Positions 26,424 through 46,081 of a stretch of 64,000 nt of DNA are shown here, in pieces. The notes below the pieces were generated by a model. It was given only the letters and a program-made list of their open reading frames with translations. It ran no database searches and had not been told where the DNA came from. Source of the DNA: Epiperipatus broadwayi. Taxonomy: Eukaryota > Onychophora > Udeonychophora > Euonychophora > Peripatidae. Made by a program: the position numbers and the translations under genes. Where the stretch lies: NCBI GenBank assembly GCA_028023455.1, contig JAQFVV010012405.1, positions 5,231,334 through 5,295,333 of the forward strand, written 5' to 3'. Each line of letters begins with the position of its first letter. Position 1 is the first letter of the stretch.

Positions 26424-27432
26424 AATATAATATTCCTAATAAACTCATGATTATAACCTTAATATAGTCAGAAGCAGAATGATTCTTCTGAATATCAATA
26501 TTCTTTTAAACGAATTTATACGTTGATGATTTAAATAGTACAAAAATCAAATCTTTATTCTTACTAGCAATGAAATTTTTATTATATAAGCCTATGGTTA
26601 TTAAATACAGTATAATATTTCTAATAAATTCGTGATTGTAATCTCAATAAACATAGTCAGAAGCAAATTGACTTCTCTGAATAAAAACATTAAATTCAAA
26701 ATTATTAAGCTTTCTTGTTTTCCTGAAGGTTTGAGATGATGGTATTTTAGTTGTATTTATATATTGGACAATTTCCATCATCTAATATTTGAGTATCTTT
26801 ATAAAAATTAAATTTTATTTAAAGTTTTCAATTATATTAACTGTTACTAATAGCACACAGGTTAATATATGCATAATGTTTTGAGTGGTATTCTTCTCTC
26901 TTCTTCGGATGCTTCTTACCTGACTAGGGACAATACTAGCCGGGGGATCAAACATTGGCCCTTAAATTATTGAATATTAAATTTTAAGATAATACTTTAA
27001 TCAACTGAGCAATAGTCCAATATATAAATACAATTATTTCTATAACAAAAATTCAATAAAAGTGTTTCTTATGAGTAAAAAGTTGATAACTGCTTGGCCA
27101 CATTATATTCCTTAATTTTTTTGTTTAGTATAATGACTGCAAAAGAAAACACTATCAACTTTATCAACACATAAATCTAGAATTTTTTTAACAAACTCAA
27201 AATACTTCCCTCAGTAGTAAAATTAATATTTAGAATCAAAAGCATTCAATCTAGCAAAAAAAAAACCTTCAATTTATCTTTCTGAATAACAAACAAATGA
27301 TTATCAACATACCTAACAACTACTTTAAAAAAAACAGAAAATTGATTAATAACACTGCTTTCTAAAAAAAATCAATATAGACATAGCATATCAAAGGAGA
27401 AATAATATAACCAATAATCCATCCCTCTGTTA
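26424..27432 (-). pseudogene. Penelope-like element, minus copy interrupted by SINE-3
   Basis: The minus strand reads the late reverse-transcriptase region (FLESSVINQFSVFLK, VVRYVDNHLFVIQKDKL) around 27280-27390, and then the linker up to 27034, which resumes at 26723 after a SINE-3. The catalytic box is YVDN rather than YVDD, as in the plus copy. A segment is duplicated (26424-26490 and 26611-26690). Numerous frameshifts make it non-functional. Confidence 0.65.
26724..27032 (-). repeat. tRNA-derived SINE-3 inside the PLE
   Basis: The minus strand has an A-box-like TTGCTCAGTTGATTAAAG (27013-26996) and a B-box-like CAATGTTTGATCCCCCGG (26959-26942). After these come the body shared with 33.86-34.35 kb and a tail ending ACCATCATCTCAAACC. 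The PLE sequence is continuous on both sides, so the SINE is the younger insertion. Confidence 0.75.
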
Positions 27433-27440
27433 GAAATCAG

Positions 27441-28350
27441 TTTTCTGTTTCTTTAAAATTAGTTGTTAGGTGTGTTGATAATCATTTGTTTATTATTCAA
27501 AAAGTTAAATTAAAGGATTTTTTGTTAGGTTGAATACTTTTGATTCTAATATTAATTTTACAATAGGGAGGGAAGTACATTTGAGTTTGTTAAATTAAAA
27601 TTTTTAGATTTAAGTGTTGATAAAGTTGATGTTTTATTTTACAGTCATTTTATTAAACAAAAAGTTTAAGATATATGATATGGCCAGGCAGTTATCAACC
27701 TTTTACTCATAAGAAAACTGCTTAATTGAATTGTTGTTATAGGAATAGAAAGCTTAATTATTTTGAAATTAATGTTTATATTCAAAATAGTCAATTTGTT
27801 TCTCATTATATTGATTTAAAATATATTCATGAATTTATTAAAAATATTATATTTAATAAAAATACCCGTAGGCTTGATAATAATATAAATTGAATTGTTA
27901 GCAAGAATAAAAAATTTGTTTCTTTACAATCTAAGTCATCAATTTATAAATTGGTTTATAAGAATAGTCATTTATTGGGTGTTATGAAAGTGAACTGGAA
28001 AAAAGGCTTTGATTTAAATTCACTATTAAGTAGTTCAAAACAATAAATTAGTAGCAAATCTATTCCTGGTATAGTTTACAGGATTCTGTACAGTTGTAAA
28101 ATTTATATAGGCCAAAGTAAATTAAGTTTTAATGAAAGAGTTAAATTTTATAAGAGTAGAGTTAAAATACATATCATAACTCAGCTTTGTATGTACAGGT
28201 CATAAAGTATTATTTGACAATGCAGTAGTTATTTTTATGAAACAAATGAATTTAAAAAAGCAGTTAGTCTGAGGTCATCAATCTCATAAAGATGTTCTTT
28301 GATATAAAAGGTGATTGGTTTTTGAAGAAAATTATGGAAGACTATGATAT
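27441..28350 (+). pseudogene. Penelope-like element, plus copy with GIY-YIG
   Basis: It begins at the same point as the inner edge of the inverted arm (27441) and reads LVVRCVDNHLFIIQKVKLKD, NINFTIGREV, WPGSYQPFTHKK and then, near 28055-28150, SIPGIVYRILYSC-KIYIGQSKLSFNERV: an unmistakable GIY-YIG core in the position expected for a Penelope-like element. Stops interrupt every domain. The reverse-transcriptase fingers are absent because of 5' truncation. The 3' end runs into TTTTGAAGAAAATTATGG, shared with 16.2 kb. Confidence 0.75.
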
Positions 28351-28415
28351 TATGTATATATTGAAGTGTTTGGGAGAAAATTGCTATGATTCTCTAATTT
28401 AAAAATCTCAATCTT

Positions 28416-28553
28416 AACTCTGGCTGCACTTGTCTTGCTTTGGTGGTCGAGAGGTGAGTGTGACTGCCTTGCACTTGCAGGCAGTTGCCCGGGTTGCGGG
28501 TTCGCGTCCCGGCCAATGCTATGACATTTAAAAAAAAAACTCTGGCTGCACTT
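28416..28553 (+). repeat. SINE-1 with perfect 16-bp target duplication
   Basis: A 106-bp element (28432-28537) has an A-box-like TGGTCGAGAGGTGAGTG, a B-box-like GCGGGTTCGCGTCCCGG, a GCTATGACA block and an A tail. AACTCTGGCTGCACTT occurs at both 28416-28431 and 28538-28553, which is proof of retroposition. It is the most GC-rich patch nearby and looks little mutated, so it is probably young. The head resembles a tRNA with a Leu/Ser-type D arm; the parent is not certain. Confidence 0.9.
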
Positions 28554-29094
28554 TCACCATTGCAGTAGACTGGCCCTTCAAGTAGAGGAGATATAATATT
28601 ACAGGTAGATGAAACATCAATGGTACCTACAACGAGACTGAGGCTATACAAAGTATAATCTGCAGTCACATTACTAGGCTATAGAATTCCTCAGCTGCTA
28701 AATCTAAACCCTTGCCATACAAAGCACTTTTATTTGTTTTGAGGTAAAACCTCAGGTGCCAGCTAATCATAAGTTATGTAATCAGCATGTCCAGATGACA
28801 GGTATACAATCTAGTGCTTGATATTTTCCAATCTAGCTCATTTTTTCAATTGTGGGGAAAAAAACTTAATACACTTATAATTAACTGTAACCTAATCTAT
28901 TCATGAAACAGTTATAAGAGAGAGAGAACCGATCAGGCAGTAATTAAACAAACAAATAATTTATTCACACATATTTATAGTTAAGCATATTATAACGCAA
29001 TTCAAATATAAACACACACACATTTAAAATACAATATACTAACTTATAACATTAAATTGAAAGGCTGCACACCTCTCACACTTTATAAAATAAA
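28554..29094. other. Unassigned sequence
   Basis: Moderate base composition at 28554-28800, then AT-rich. A minus-strand open frame through this region and the SINE has no recognisable domain. Confidence 0.4.
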
Positions 29095-29545
29095 TATTAG
29101 CCTAAAAACAATTTACTCATTGACGAAGAAGCTTCCAAATAAACAAAACAACTTTCGCATAAAACTATTAAATGGGCCAAGCGCTTTCGAGGTTTGCCCT
29201 CTTATTCATGGCCGAAGAACGTAATAAATCTTTACGTAGTGTTATTAAATAACAAATATGCAAATGTAAATGCAAATCAGTTTGACCATTTTTTTGAAAT
29301 GGAAAAACACGTGTCGCGTCTATTGATAGAATTGTTGTCGCAAACAATAGTCAAACTGATTTGCATTTACATTTGCATATTTGTTATTTAATAACACTAC
29401 GTAAAGATTTATTACATTCGTCGGCCATGAATATGAGGGCAAACCTCGAAAGCGCTTGGCCCATTTAATAGTTTTATGTGAAATTTGTTTTGTTTATTTG
29501 GAAGCTTCTTCGTCAGTGAGTAAATCGTTTTTAGGCTATTATGTT
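29095..29545. repeat. 450-bp hairpin with about 190-bp arms
   Basis: Left arm 29095-29283 and right arm 29346-29545 are reverse complements with only a few mismatches, around a 60-bp loop that is unusually rich in CG (ACACGTGTCGCG). Each arm carries CCTCGAAAGCGCTTGGCCC preceded by GAGGGCAAA. CGAAAGCGCTTGGC also occurs, slightly changed, in the 3' region of the PLE pair at 14.2-15.2 kb, so this may be a PLE terminal-repeat hairpin. No ORF. Confidence 0.8.
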
Positions 29546-30216
29546 TTTAGGAGAAGTATATTAAATCGTTTTACAAAATAAATATTATTTAACTTATGAA
29601 AGCACTATTAAAAATTTATATATACTCATAATTAAAACACATTATAATGAGTTATTATATGCACACATATATTGATGCAATAATATGATAAAATTTTATG
29701 GAAGCAACATTAAAGATTACTCTGGCTGTGAATATCAAAGTTCATTAGAGTCTTCCATTCAAATAAATGTTCAAATCTTTAGATTGGGATAATAAAAAAT
29801 ATATTTACCTAGGATTTTTGTGGATAACATATTGCTCTATTCATGGACACAATTTGTGGCTTTCTGCTTTGTTGATCACCAACCAGTTTACCTTTCTTTT
29901 CCCATTGCTGGTTTGGCTTCTTTCTGATTTTCCACATTTTAATGGAGAGAGATATTCTGTGAATTTTCAGATCATAAGATGAGCATGATTTTTAGATGGA
30001 GAACATGCTGTTCTGAAGAACTGGAATTGAAGACTGGCCACACACTTTGATTACTGTCTAACTTTTCATGCTGCTAGGTTGCTTTTGGTGATTATAAGTA
30101 TATACACCTGCATGCTGGAGATGTTAATGGCCCTCAACATCTTCTCTTCTTCAAAAGTTCTTATATGATAGTAATATTGGATAATAATGACTATAGGATA
30201 TAACAATAGTAATATA
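29546..30216. other. Unassigned AT-rich sequence
   Basis: A 71-codon open frame at 29767-29982 has no domain. Nothing else seen. Confidence 0.4.
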
Positions 30217-30380
30217 ATATATAGGGTATATGAGTACAGACTTTCACATGACCCATTACTCTCCACTCTATCTCATAACATGATACATTTGAACACATAT
30301 GTCGAAAAGATAAATAATCACCAATATACGTATTTCATGCTAAACCAGTAATTATCAGTTGGTCCAGATTACCATTGCTA
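30217..30380 (+). repeat. SINE-2 partial copy
   Basis: ATATAGGGTATATGAG, CAGACTTTCACATGACCC, AAAAGATAAATAATCACC and CAGTTGGTCCAGATTACC occur in family order. It is truncated before the central body. Confidence 0.75.
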
Positions 30381-33856
<3,476 letters not shown>

Positions 33857-34355
33857 TGTATTTATATGTTGGAATATTTCCATCATCTAATATTAAATAT
33901 TGAATCTCTTTAGAAAAATTTAATTTTATTTAAATATTCTAATTACATTCACCTGTTAGTAATAGTATACAGTATGCATGTTTCAAGTGATATTATTCTC
34001 CTCTCTTCTTCAGATGTTGTTGGCCTGACCAGTGACACTACTAGTCTGGGAATCGAACCATAACCCTTAGATTATCTTAAAATTCAATATTCAACAATCC
34101 AAGGGTCCAAGTTTGATTCCCATGCTAGTACTGTCACTGGTCAGAACAGCATCACCCAAAGAAGATAGGAGAATGATATCTCTTGAAATGTTTTACATAT
34201 ACTAATCTGTGTGCTATTATTAACAGTCAAATGTAACTGGATTATTAAAATAAAGTTCAATTTTTCTAAAGACATTCAATATTTAATATTGGATGATGGA
34301 AATAATCCAACAAATAAATACAACTAAAACACCATCATCATAAACTTTTAGGCAA
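33857..34355. repeat. SINE-3 inverted dimer, heads inward
   Basis: The left unit (minus orientation) and right unit (plus orientation) are reverse complements over roughly 200 bp: TTTCCATCATCTAATATTAAA against TTTAATATTGGATGATGGAAA, and AGTCTGGGAATCGAACC against GTTTGATTCCCATGCT. The tRNA-like heads meet near 34080. The right unit ends with the usual CACCATCATCATAAAC tail. Confidence 0.8.
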
Positions 34356-34384
34356 AATAAGAATTACTATTTGAATTCTTAAAA

Positions 34385-35970
<1,586 letters not shown>

Positions 35971-36183
35971 CTGCGGTCCTGCTGTCTAAAAAATGGAACA
36001 ACCCGATTAACGTTGTTACCTAAAAGTTTTGGAAGACAAAAGGAATTCAACTAAATCTTTAAAGTAAAAAGTTTCCTCAATCTAGATAACAATCGTAAAT
36101 GTTTTTGAAGTGCTTTTAAAATAAAAAAGGTAAGAAATTCATCGTTTTTTTAAATTATATTTAATCAACATCAAAAGATAAAC

Positions 36184-37869
36184 ATGGCGTCAAGATTTAA
36201 AATTGACGCGTCAAATAGCTCAAAAACGCTCAACCCAATGGAAAATATAATATTGAATCAAAAAACCTACGCAAATGCTACAAAATCTAATATACAACAC
36301 CAAGATAATAAACAAAATACCAATTTAAGTCAATCTAGATTTAGAAAAGTAAATCAAACCGACATAAACGATATATATATCGGTGATGAATTTGAGCTAG
36401 AACCATCAATGATCAACTGGACGAATGAAGAAATAAAAGATATTAATTCTAGATTTAATAATACCATACCCCCAAAATTATTTAATAGTTTTAAAAAAAA
36501 TTTTTCTGACAAGTCGTTAATACTAGCAGTTACAGACAAAAATTTATCCCTCTATAAATTTCCAAGAGAACTCCTATTTAAGGAATTAACAACACAAGTA
36601 TTATGGGATAGCATCATGACTATTGGAGAACATCCCAACTCCAGATATTTAGCTATAGAATTTTACAACAAAAATCAATGTGAAGCATTTCAAATAAAAG
36701 TCCAGAAATTAGAAAGTTATGCTTTAGTGGTGGTTGACAAAAATATACAAAACTACTACACAGGCATTTTGAAAAATACATATTTTGGATATAACATACA
36801 AGATTTTACCAAACTAATTCACCCTTATGGTCAGGCAATCTATATCAAGCCTATCTACTGTAACGATACTCCAATCCCTATACATACTAACAGCTTCTAT
36901 TTCAAAATCAAACTAAAAGAAAACATCAATCCTGAAGAAATCCCCAACCAGATTATTGATCAAGAAGCAGTCCTCACACTTCAAATAAAAGGACTCAGGC
37001 CAAAGTGCTATGCATGTGGAGAAAGAGGTCATCTGGCAGGAGACTGCCACACAAGGAAAGACCACAGGAGTGACCAGCAAACAAAGGAAATCCCAGAACA
37101 AAACCAAGCAACTCAAAACCAAATAATAAATAATGCAGAAAGCAGCAAGATACATACAAGTCTTCAACAACAAGAAAATCAGGAAAAACAAAGTATCTTA
37201 ACAATACAAGATAAGAACGAACCATTAAACTTGACAATGGAAAAGATTAATAAAAATGAAGAGTGGAAAAACAGCACAACAAAACTCATCAATAGTAATC
37301 AATCACAAGAAAAAATTGAAAATCAAAATATAATCACAAGAGAAAATATAAAACTGAAAAGCACCCAAAGTAAAATAAAAGATCAAACAAATAAGGATCT
37401 GCAAATAAACAGTGAAGAACAAATAAAGGAATATGAAAATATCACAGATGTAGAATCTCAGATGGAAGAAGATGATTCTACACACAAAAATGAAAACATC
37501 AACAATTATTCCAACTTACCACTAAAACCAACAATTAGAAATAATACAGCCACAGAAATCTTAGAAAAAATAACACTAGATATACCACAAAACATAGTAA
37601 TAGAAAAAGAGCAAAAAAGAAAGCCAGGCCGGCCACCAAAAAAAAATAAAAAAATTAAAGTAAGATCAGAAGAAGATGTAATCACCAACTCTGAGCATAC
37701 ATATCAGACTACTGAAACCTCTGATGAAGATACTAATCAAGACTATGAAGATGAATCAGAAGCACAACCCAATACAAAAACTAGTAAAAAAATACTAACT
37801 GATCAAAGCCACATTACCACTAAAAATAACATAATTGAATTAGACACTCAACAAAATTCAAAACAATAA
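36184..37869 (+). CDS. LINE ORF1 protein with CCHC knuckle and AT-hook-like motif
   Basis: 561 codons from ATG 36184 (GATAAACATGG context) to TAA. Known role of such proteins: they coat the LINE RNA and accompany it to the target. Residues 1-110 are Asn/Lys-rich. Residues 120-270 form the best-structured part, probably the RNA-binding domain. One zinc knuckle, CYACGERGHLAGDC, has ligands C275, C278, H283 and C288. Residues 295-560 are long, low-complexity, Gln/Asn/Lys/Glu-rich and probably disordered or coiled. A basic KRKPGRPPKKNKK segment near 478-490 contains the GRP core of an AT-hook, which binds the minor groove of AT-rich DNA. It precedes ORF2 by 64 bp; how ORF2 is translated is not evident. 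Its N-terminal blocks recur in the broken copy at 12684. Confidence 0.85.
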   Translation: MASRFKIDASNSSKTLNPMENIILNQKTYANATKSNIQHQDNKQNTNLSQSRFRKVNQTDINDIYIGDEFELEPSMINWTNEEIKDINSRFNNTIPPKLFNSFKKNFSDKSLILAVTDKNLSLYKFPRELLFKELTTQVLWDSIMTIGEHPNSRYLAIEFYNKNQCEAFQIKVQKLESYALVVVDKNIQNYYTGILKNTYFGYNIQDFTKLIHPYGQAIYIKPIYCNDTPIPIHTNSFYFKIKLKENINPEEIPNQIIDQEAVLTLQIKGLRPKCYACGERGHLAGDCHTRKDHRSDQQTKEIPEQNQATQNQIINNAESSKIHTSLQQQENQEKQSILTIQDKNEPLNLTMEKINKNEEWKNSTTKLINSNQSQEKIENQNIITRENIKLKSTQSKIKDQTNKDLQINSEEQIKEYENITDVESQMEEDDSTHKNENINNYSNLPLKPTIRNNTATEILEKITLDIPQNIVIEKEQKRKPGRPPKKNKKIKVRSEEDVITNSEHTYQTTETSDEDTNQDYEDESEAQPNTKTSKKILTDQSHITTKNNIIELDTQQNSKQ

Positions 37870-37933
37870 AAAGCCCACTTACTGATCAAAGGAAAATTAC
37901 CAAAGAAAAAATATATATATATATATAATCAGA

Positions 37934-40900
37934 ATGAAAATAAAAATTGCTGCAATCAATATCAGGGGTTTAAATTCAACCCAAAAAATATACAAAGTAA
38001 AACACTGGATACAACAAATCAAACCACACATTACAGGTCTACTAGAAACCAAAATCTATGCAGGGTCACAAGTAGACCCATCCAAATACTTTGGTACTGA
38101 AGGATTCTATGCAGGTTCCAGAGATGCAACATCACCATCAGCAGGATCTGCCCTAATAATTGCAAATCATTGTCCATTCCAAACTTTCAAAATCACTTAC
38201 ATTGATTCAAATCTCCTAATCACTACATTCAGTCACAAAATAATGACAATCAATGTAATTTTTGTATATATGCCAATAAATAAACAAAGAATTGAAACAA
38301 TAATCATGTCAATAAATTCAAGATTAGCCACCACAGCAGATCCCACCATCTTGGTTGGTGACTTCAACACATCGTATCTGGAATTTACTAAAAAATGGCT
38401 CCACAAAATACAAGTTCCACTAATGAGTGGACAAGGTTTTCTTCCTCAGGATGCTGTCTCATTCCATAATGGTCGGTTTAAATCACTGATAGACTTATGC
38501 TTTTATTCACCGACTCTACATCACTTAATAAAAATAAACCTCATACCATCGGGCTTCTCCGATCACTCTGCACAAATAATAACTATTAACCTAAACCAAA
38601 TGCAAACTAACATTTCACCACTAACAAAAACAATCAGAATCCTTCTTCCCAAGTCAACCCCAGAATTTATCTTTTCTGAAACCTATATAATGCTAGAAAA
38701 ACTAAGACAAATAAAACTAGACCCTATACAACAATACCAAGCTTTTATCAATATTTTGTCATTTAATATAAACCACATAGTAATGAATAGACCATCACCA
38801 TCCAAGCTACTAGAATATGCTGATAAAATACATGAAAAACTTACAGCAATCACGCCTACACATCACACCCAAAATTATATAAGAAACTTAACACAAGAAT
38901 ATAATAAGGCTTGTCAGTCCCTAAAAGAGTATCTAAAAATTAAAAAAACCAAATTATGCATCACCCACCAACACACATGGTCACGTAAATACATAAAATG
39001 GGCCCTAGGAAGTGCACCTGAAATTAAAGTACCAATGGCCATACAAACCCAAAGAGGAATATTTGCTGGCCAAAATATAATAATGCCAATGTTTGAACAT
39101 TTTAGAGACAAACTGCGATCAGCACCACCAATACAGTGGACAGCACACATATTTGGACCACCAAAAAATGAAAATTTATTCACGGCAGATGATTTCATTA
39201 AAAAAATGAATGAAATGAACAATAACTGTCACCCTGGAAGCCCAGGAATACCACTTTTTGTCTTAAAACACCTTAGCCAATTCACTTCAAAATATCTTTG
39301 TAATCTGGCAAACCATCTAGCTCAAGAAATTAGGAGTGTACAGGGAGTGTACCCCATAGCAATAGTACCTTACAATAAAAAGAATAAAAAAATTCCTGCA
39401 CTTGAAGACATAAGACCTATATCCATGGGACCGCTTCCAATGAAGATACTGGAAAAGGTAATAAAAGAAAAAATAGAGCCATTTTTGATGCCTTCCATCT
39501 CTGATACTCAGTTTGCTAAGAAAAAATCTTCAACTACACAAGCAGCTCTACTTTTCAAAACCATAATGGTAACTGTAAGAAATAAAAAAAAATATAGCCC
39601 TCTGGTCATACAACTGGATATAGCATCAGCCTTTGACACTGTCAACATATCTATATTGCTAGAGATGCTCGAAACCACAGACATCCCCAGATCCATGCTA
39701 TATATAATAGCAAACCTATTAATAAACCGTGAGCTACACATAACACTTAATGGTAGAAATTCTCCCTCTTTCTACCCCACCCAGTCACTATCACAGGGTT
39801 CACCTTTAAGTGCCCTACTCTTTATTTTTTATATTAACCCCTTAATTAAAAAAATAAATCAATCCTTTGAAGGCATACAGATACCAGGATCAACACAAAA
39901 AATAGCATGTTTGGCATATATGGATGATGTCACGGTGTTTCTAACTTCTAAAAAGCAGATACCGCAGTTGAACAAGATAGTGGAAGAATATTCAGCCAAT
40001 TATGGACTGAAGATAAATCCAGCAAAATCTGCATCTTGGCATATATTCTCAGGCAAACCATGTGAGTCCGTATTTCAGGGAAAACCAAATCCCTTTCTGG
40101 GTTTTCCATTTTATATGGGCACCACAAGAATGCGCTGTCACATACAAAACAAACTCAAAGAAGATGTTGAAAAAATAGCAAATTCATTGTCTAAAGCATA
40201 TCTATCAATATATGCAAAGACACAACTAATCAACAGGCTAATCATGACTAGAATAACATACTACATGCCAGTAATTGTTTTTTCTAAAGGTTTCATCCGG
40301 AAAATTAACTCCATATGCTGTAAACTTATGTGGGCCAGGAAAACAGTGGCCATATCAATTAAAAATCTTAGCCGACCACTAATAAAAAATGGCCTTGGCC
40401 TACACAGCCTCAACATTTTCCACATGCAAAAACAAAAAAATACAACAATTGCCTTAATTAATCAATTTACAAAATTAAAACATCTAATTAAAATAACACC
40501 TACTGATCGACCACCCCCAAAAGACTCACTCATTCAATCGGCAATATACCACTGCAATGCAATAGGAAAAATCCCCAACCAATGGACAGAAAAATATAAA
40601 TATTGGGAAATCTATGAACTAATGCAGAACCATACCACCAACAATCAAATATTACCACTATTAAAAATAAACAATAAAGTATTAATTAAAAAATACAAGA
40701 AATGGGAGTTAGAACCAAAATTTTTCAATTTTATCCTTAAAATAAACTTAGATGCCCTCCCAACCACATACTTTCTGGTACATAGAAGACTACATAGAGA
40801 CATGGATCCTTTATGCGGCTTATGCCATCAGAATGAAGAAACTGTCCAGCACTTACTGTATCACTGCAAAGGTCTGGAACAAGTAAGAATTATACTTTGC

Positions 40901-41167
40901 AACACGTATAGGAAAAATAAAACCACAATGGAACAAGTAATGATGGCTTTCCAAAGTAAAACAATACCACTGATTAGGGCAGCAACTTTTGTTCTATATT
41001 CACTATGGTGCACAAGATGTACGTTCCTAATGGGAAATAACACAAGGCGACATCCATCTACTTTTGAACACAAGTTACGGCAAATACAAATCCGGGACAA
41101 ATTGATAACAAGTCCAGACATCTATGCAGCTACCTGGTCTCTGCTTAAACACAGAGCAAGGTTGTAA
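37934..41167 (+). CDS. LINE ORF2: endonuclease and reverse transcriptase
   Basis: 1077 codons, uninterrupted. Residues 1-225 are an apurinic-type endonuclease: NIRGLNS near 8, GLLETKI near 36, VGDFN at 141-145 and SDH at 209-211 are the metal and catalytic positions expected. Residues about 430-760 are the reverse transcriptase: RPISMGPLPMKILEK, QLDIASAFDTV (560-570, first Asp D562), SQGSPLSALLF (Q621) and YMDD at 662-665, followed by FLGFPFYMG. The C-terminus has the knuckle CGLCHQNEETVQHLLYHC (C961, C964, H973, C978) and WCTRCTF. The protein should nick the target and copy the LINE RNA in place. All catalytic residues I can check are present. Copies A, D, E1 and G align to parts of it. Confidence 0.92.
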   Translation: MKIKIAAINIRGLNSTQKIYKVKHWIQQIKPHITGLLETKIYAGSQVDPSKYFGTEGFYAGSRDATSPSAGSALIIANHCPFQTFKITYIDSNLLITTFSHKIMTINVIFVYMPINKQRIETIIMSINSRLATTADPTILVGDFNTSYLEFTKKWLHKIQVPLMSGQGFLPQDAVSFHNGRFKSLIDLCFYSPTLHHLIKINLIPSGFSDHSAQIITINLNQMQTNISPLTKTIRILLPKSTPEFIFSETYIMLEKLRQIKLDPIQQYQAFINILSFNINHIVMNRPSPSKLLEYADKIHEKLTAITPTHHTQNYIRNLTQEYNKACQSLKEYLKIKKTKLCITHQHTWSRKYIKWALGSAPEIKVPMAIQTQRGIFAGQNIIMPMFEHFRDKLRSAPPIQWTAHIFGPPKNENLFTADDFIKKMNEMNNNCHPGSPGIPLFVLKHLSQFTSKYLCNLANHLAQEIRSVQGVYPIAIVPYNKKNKKIPALEDIRPISMGPLPMKILEKVIKEKIEPFLMPSISDTQFAKKKSSTTQAALLFKTIMVTVRNKKKYSPLVIQLDIASAFDTVNISILLEMLETTDIPRSMLYIIANLLINRELHITLNGRNSPSFYPTQSLSQGSPLSALLFIFYINPLIKKINQSFEGIQIPGSTQKIACLAYMDDVTVFLTSKKQIPQLNKIVEEYSANYGLKINPAKSASWHIFSGKPCESVFQGKPNPFLGFPFYMGTTRMRCHIQNKLKEDVEKIANSLSKAYLSIYAKTQLINRLIMTRITYYMPVIVFSKGFIRKINSICCKLMWARKTVAISIKNLSRPLIKNGLGLHSLNIFHMQKQKNTTIALINQFTKLKHLIKITPTDRPPPKDSLIQSAIYHCNAIGKIPNQWTEKYKYWEIYELMQNHTTNNQILPLLKINNKVLIKKYKKWELEPKFFNFILKINLDALPTTYFLVHRRLHRDMDPLCGLCHQNEETVQHLLYHCKGLEQVRIILCNTYRKNKTTMEQVMMAFQSKTIPLIRAATFVLYSLWCTRCTFLMGNNTRRHPSTFEHKLRQIQIRDKLITSPDIYAATWSLLKHRARL

Positions 41168-41495
41168 CATAATCAAGGAAATAATGACTAAGTAATATGG
41201 AGTACCAACAAGGGAAAAACAAAAATAAATAAATAATAAAACAGGAAATAAAGCAAAAGAACAGAGCCCATCCCTATCCAGTAATAGCTTCAGTAACATC
41301 TGTGCACCTAATAACTATTGAAATGCAACTGTCTATAATATTCTGAACACTTTATTTTATAATGAACAAATCTGTAACATTCAATTAAGACAATATATTA
41401 TAAAGACGTTATCTTGATTATTGTAATAACAATTGTAACCTGGTTGTAACTGGAAAACTTGTAGCACATAATCTATGTAACCATTACTGTATTCT

Positions 41496-45508
<4,013 letters not shown>

Positions 45509-46081
45509 TAAATAAATGATTATATAGGGTATATGAGCACAGACTTTCACACAACCCTCCACTCTCCACACTATCTCATAACACTGATACACTTGAACAC
45601 ACATATGTTGAAAAGATAAATAATCACCAATATACTATTTCATGCTAAACTAGCAATCATCAGTTGGTCCAGATTACCATCTCTACACATATATGCTATA
45701 AGTGCTCAGATATATATATTAAGATAGCCAAACCTCATACTTTAATGGATAGGCTTCAACCTACTCCACTCTCCAACCGTCCATCCAATTGAAAATCTGA
45801 TGATGAAATGCTCAAAGGCCACCCTGAGGCTGAGATTCTTGTCAGACTCATGTTGACCTAAGGTCAATCTGACCCCTCATGTACAGGACACAATCCATTT
45901 AATGCATATACAAAGGATGGGCAGACATCTCTACAATGTAATAACTGAAACACACAGGCTTATTATATATCTGTGTCTATATATATGTAATATATAGTCT
46001 GTGCTCATATACCCTATATGTTACATATATAGACACAGGTATATAATAATCCTGTGTGTTTCAGTTATTAAATAAATGATT
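45509..46081. mobile_element. SINE-2 element with 13-bp target duplication and terminal palindrome
   Basis: TAAATAAATGATT occurs at 45509-45521 and 46069-46081. The 547-bp element between them starts ATATAGGGTATATGAGCACA, holds the family body (CAGTTGGTCCAGATTACC, TTTAATGGATAGGCTTC, AATCTGATGATGAAATGC, CAATCTGACCCCTCATGTA, GGATGGGCAGAC) and ends in a 125-bp palindrome. In the palindrome, the outer arms are ATAACTGAAACACACAGG and its complement, and the centre is the reversed starting sequence. This copy defines the family borders best. Confidence 0.8.
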
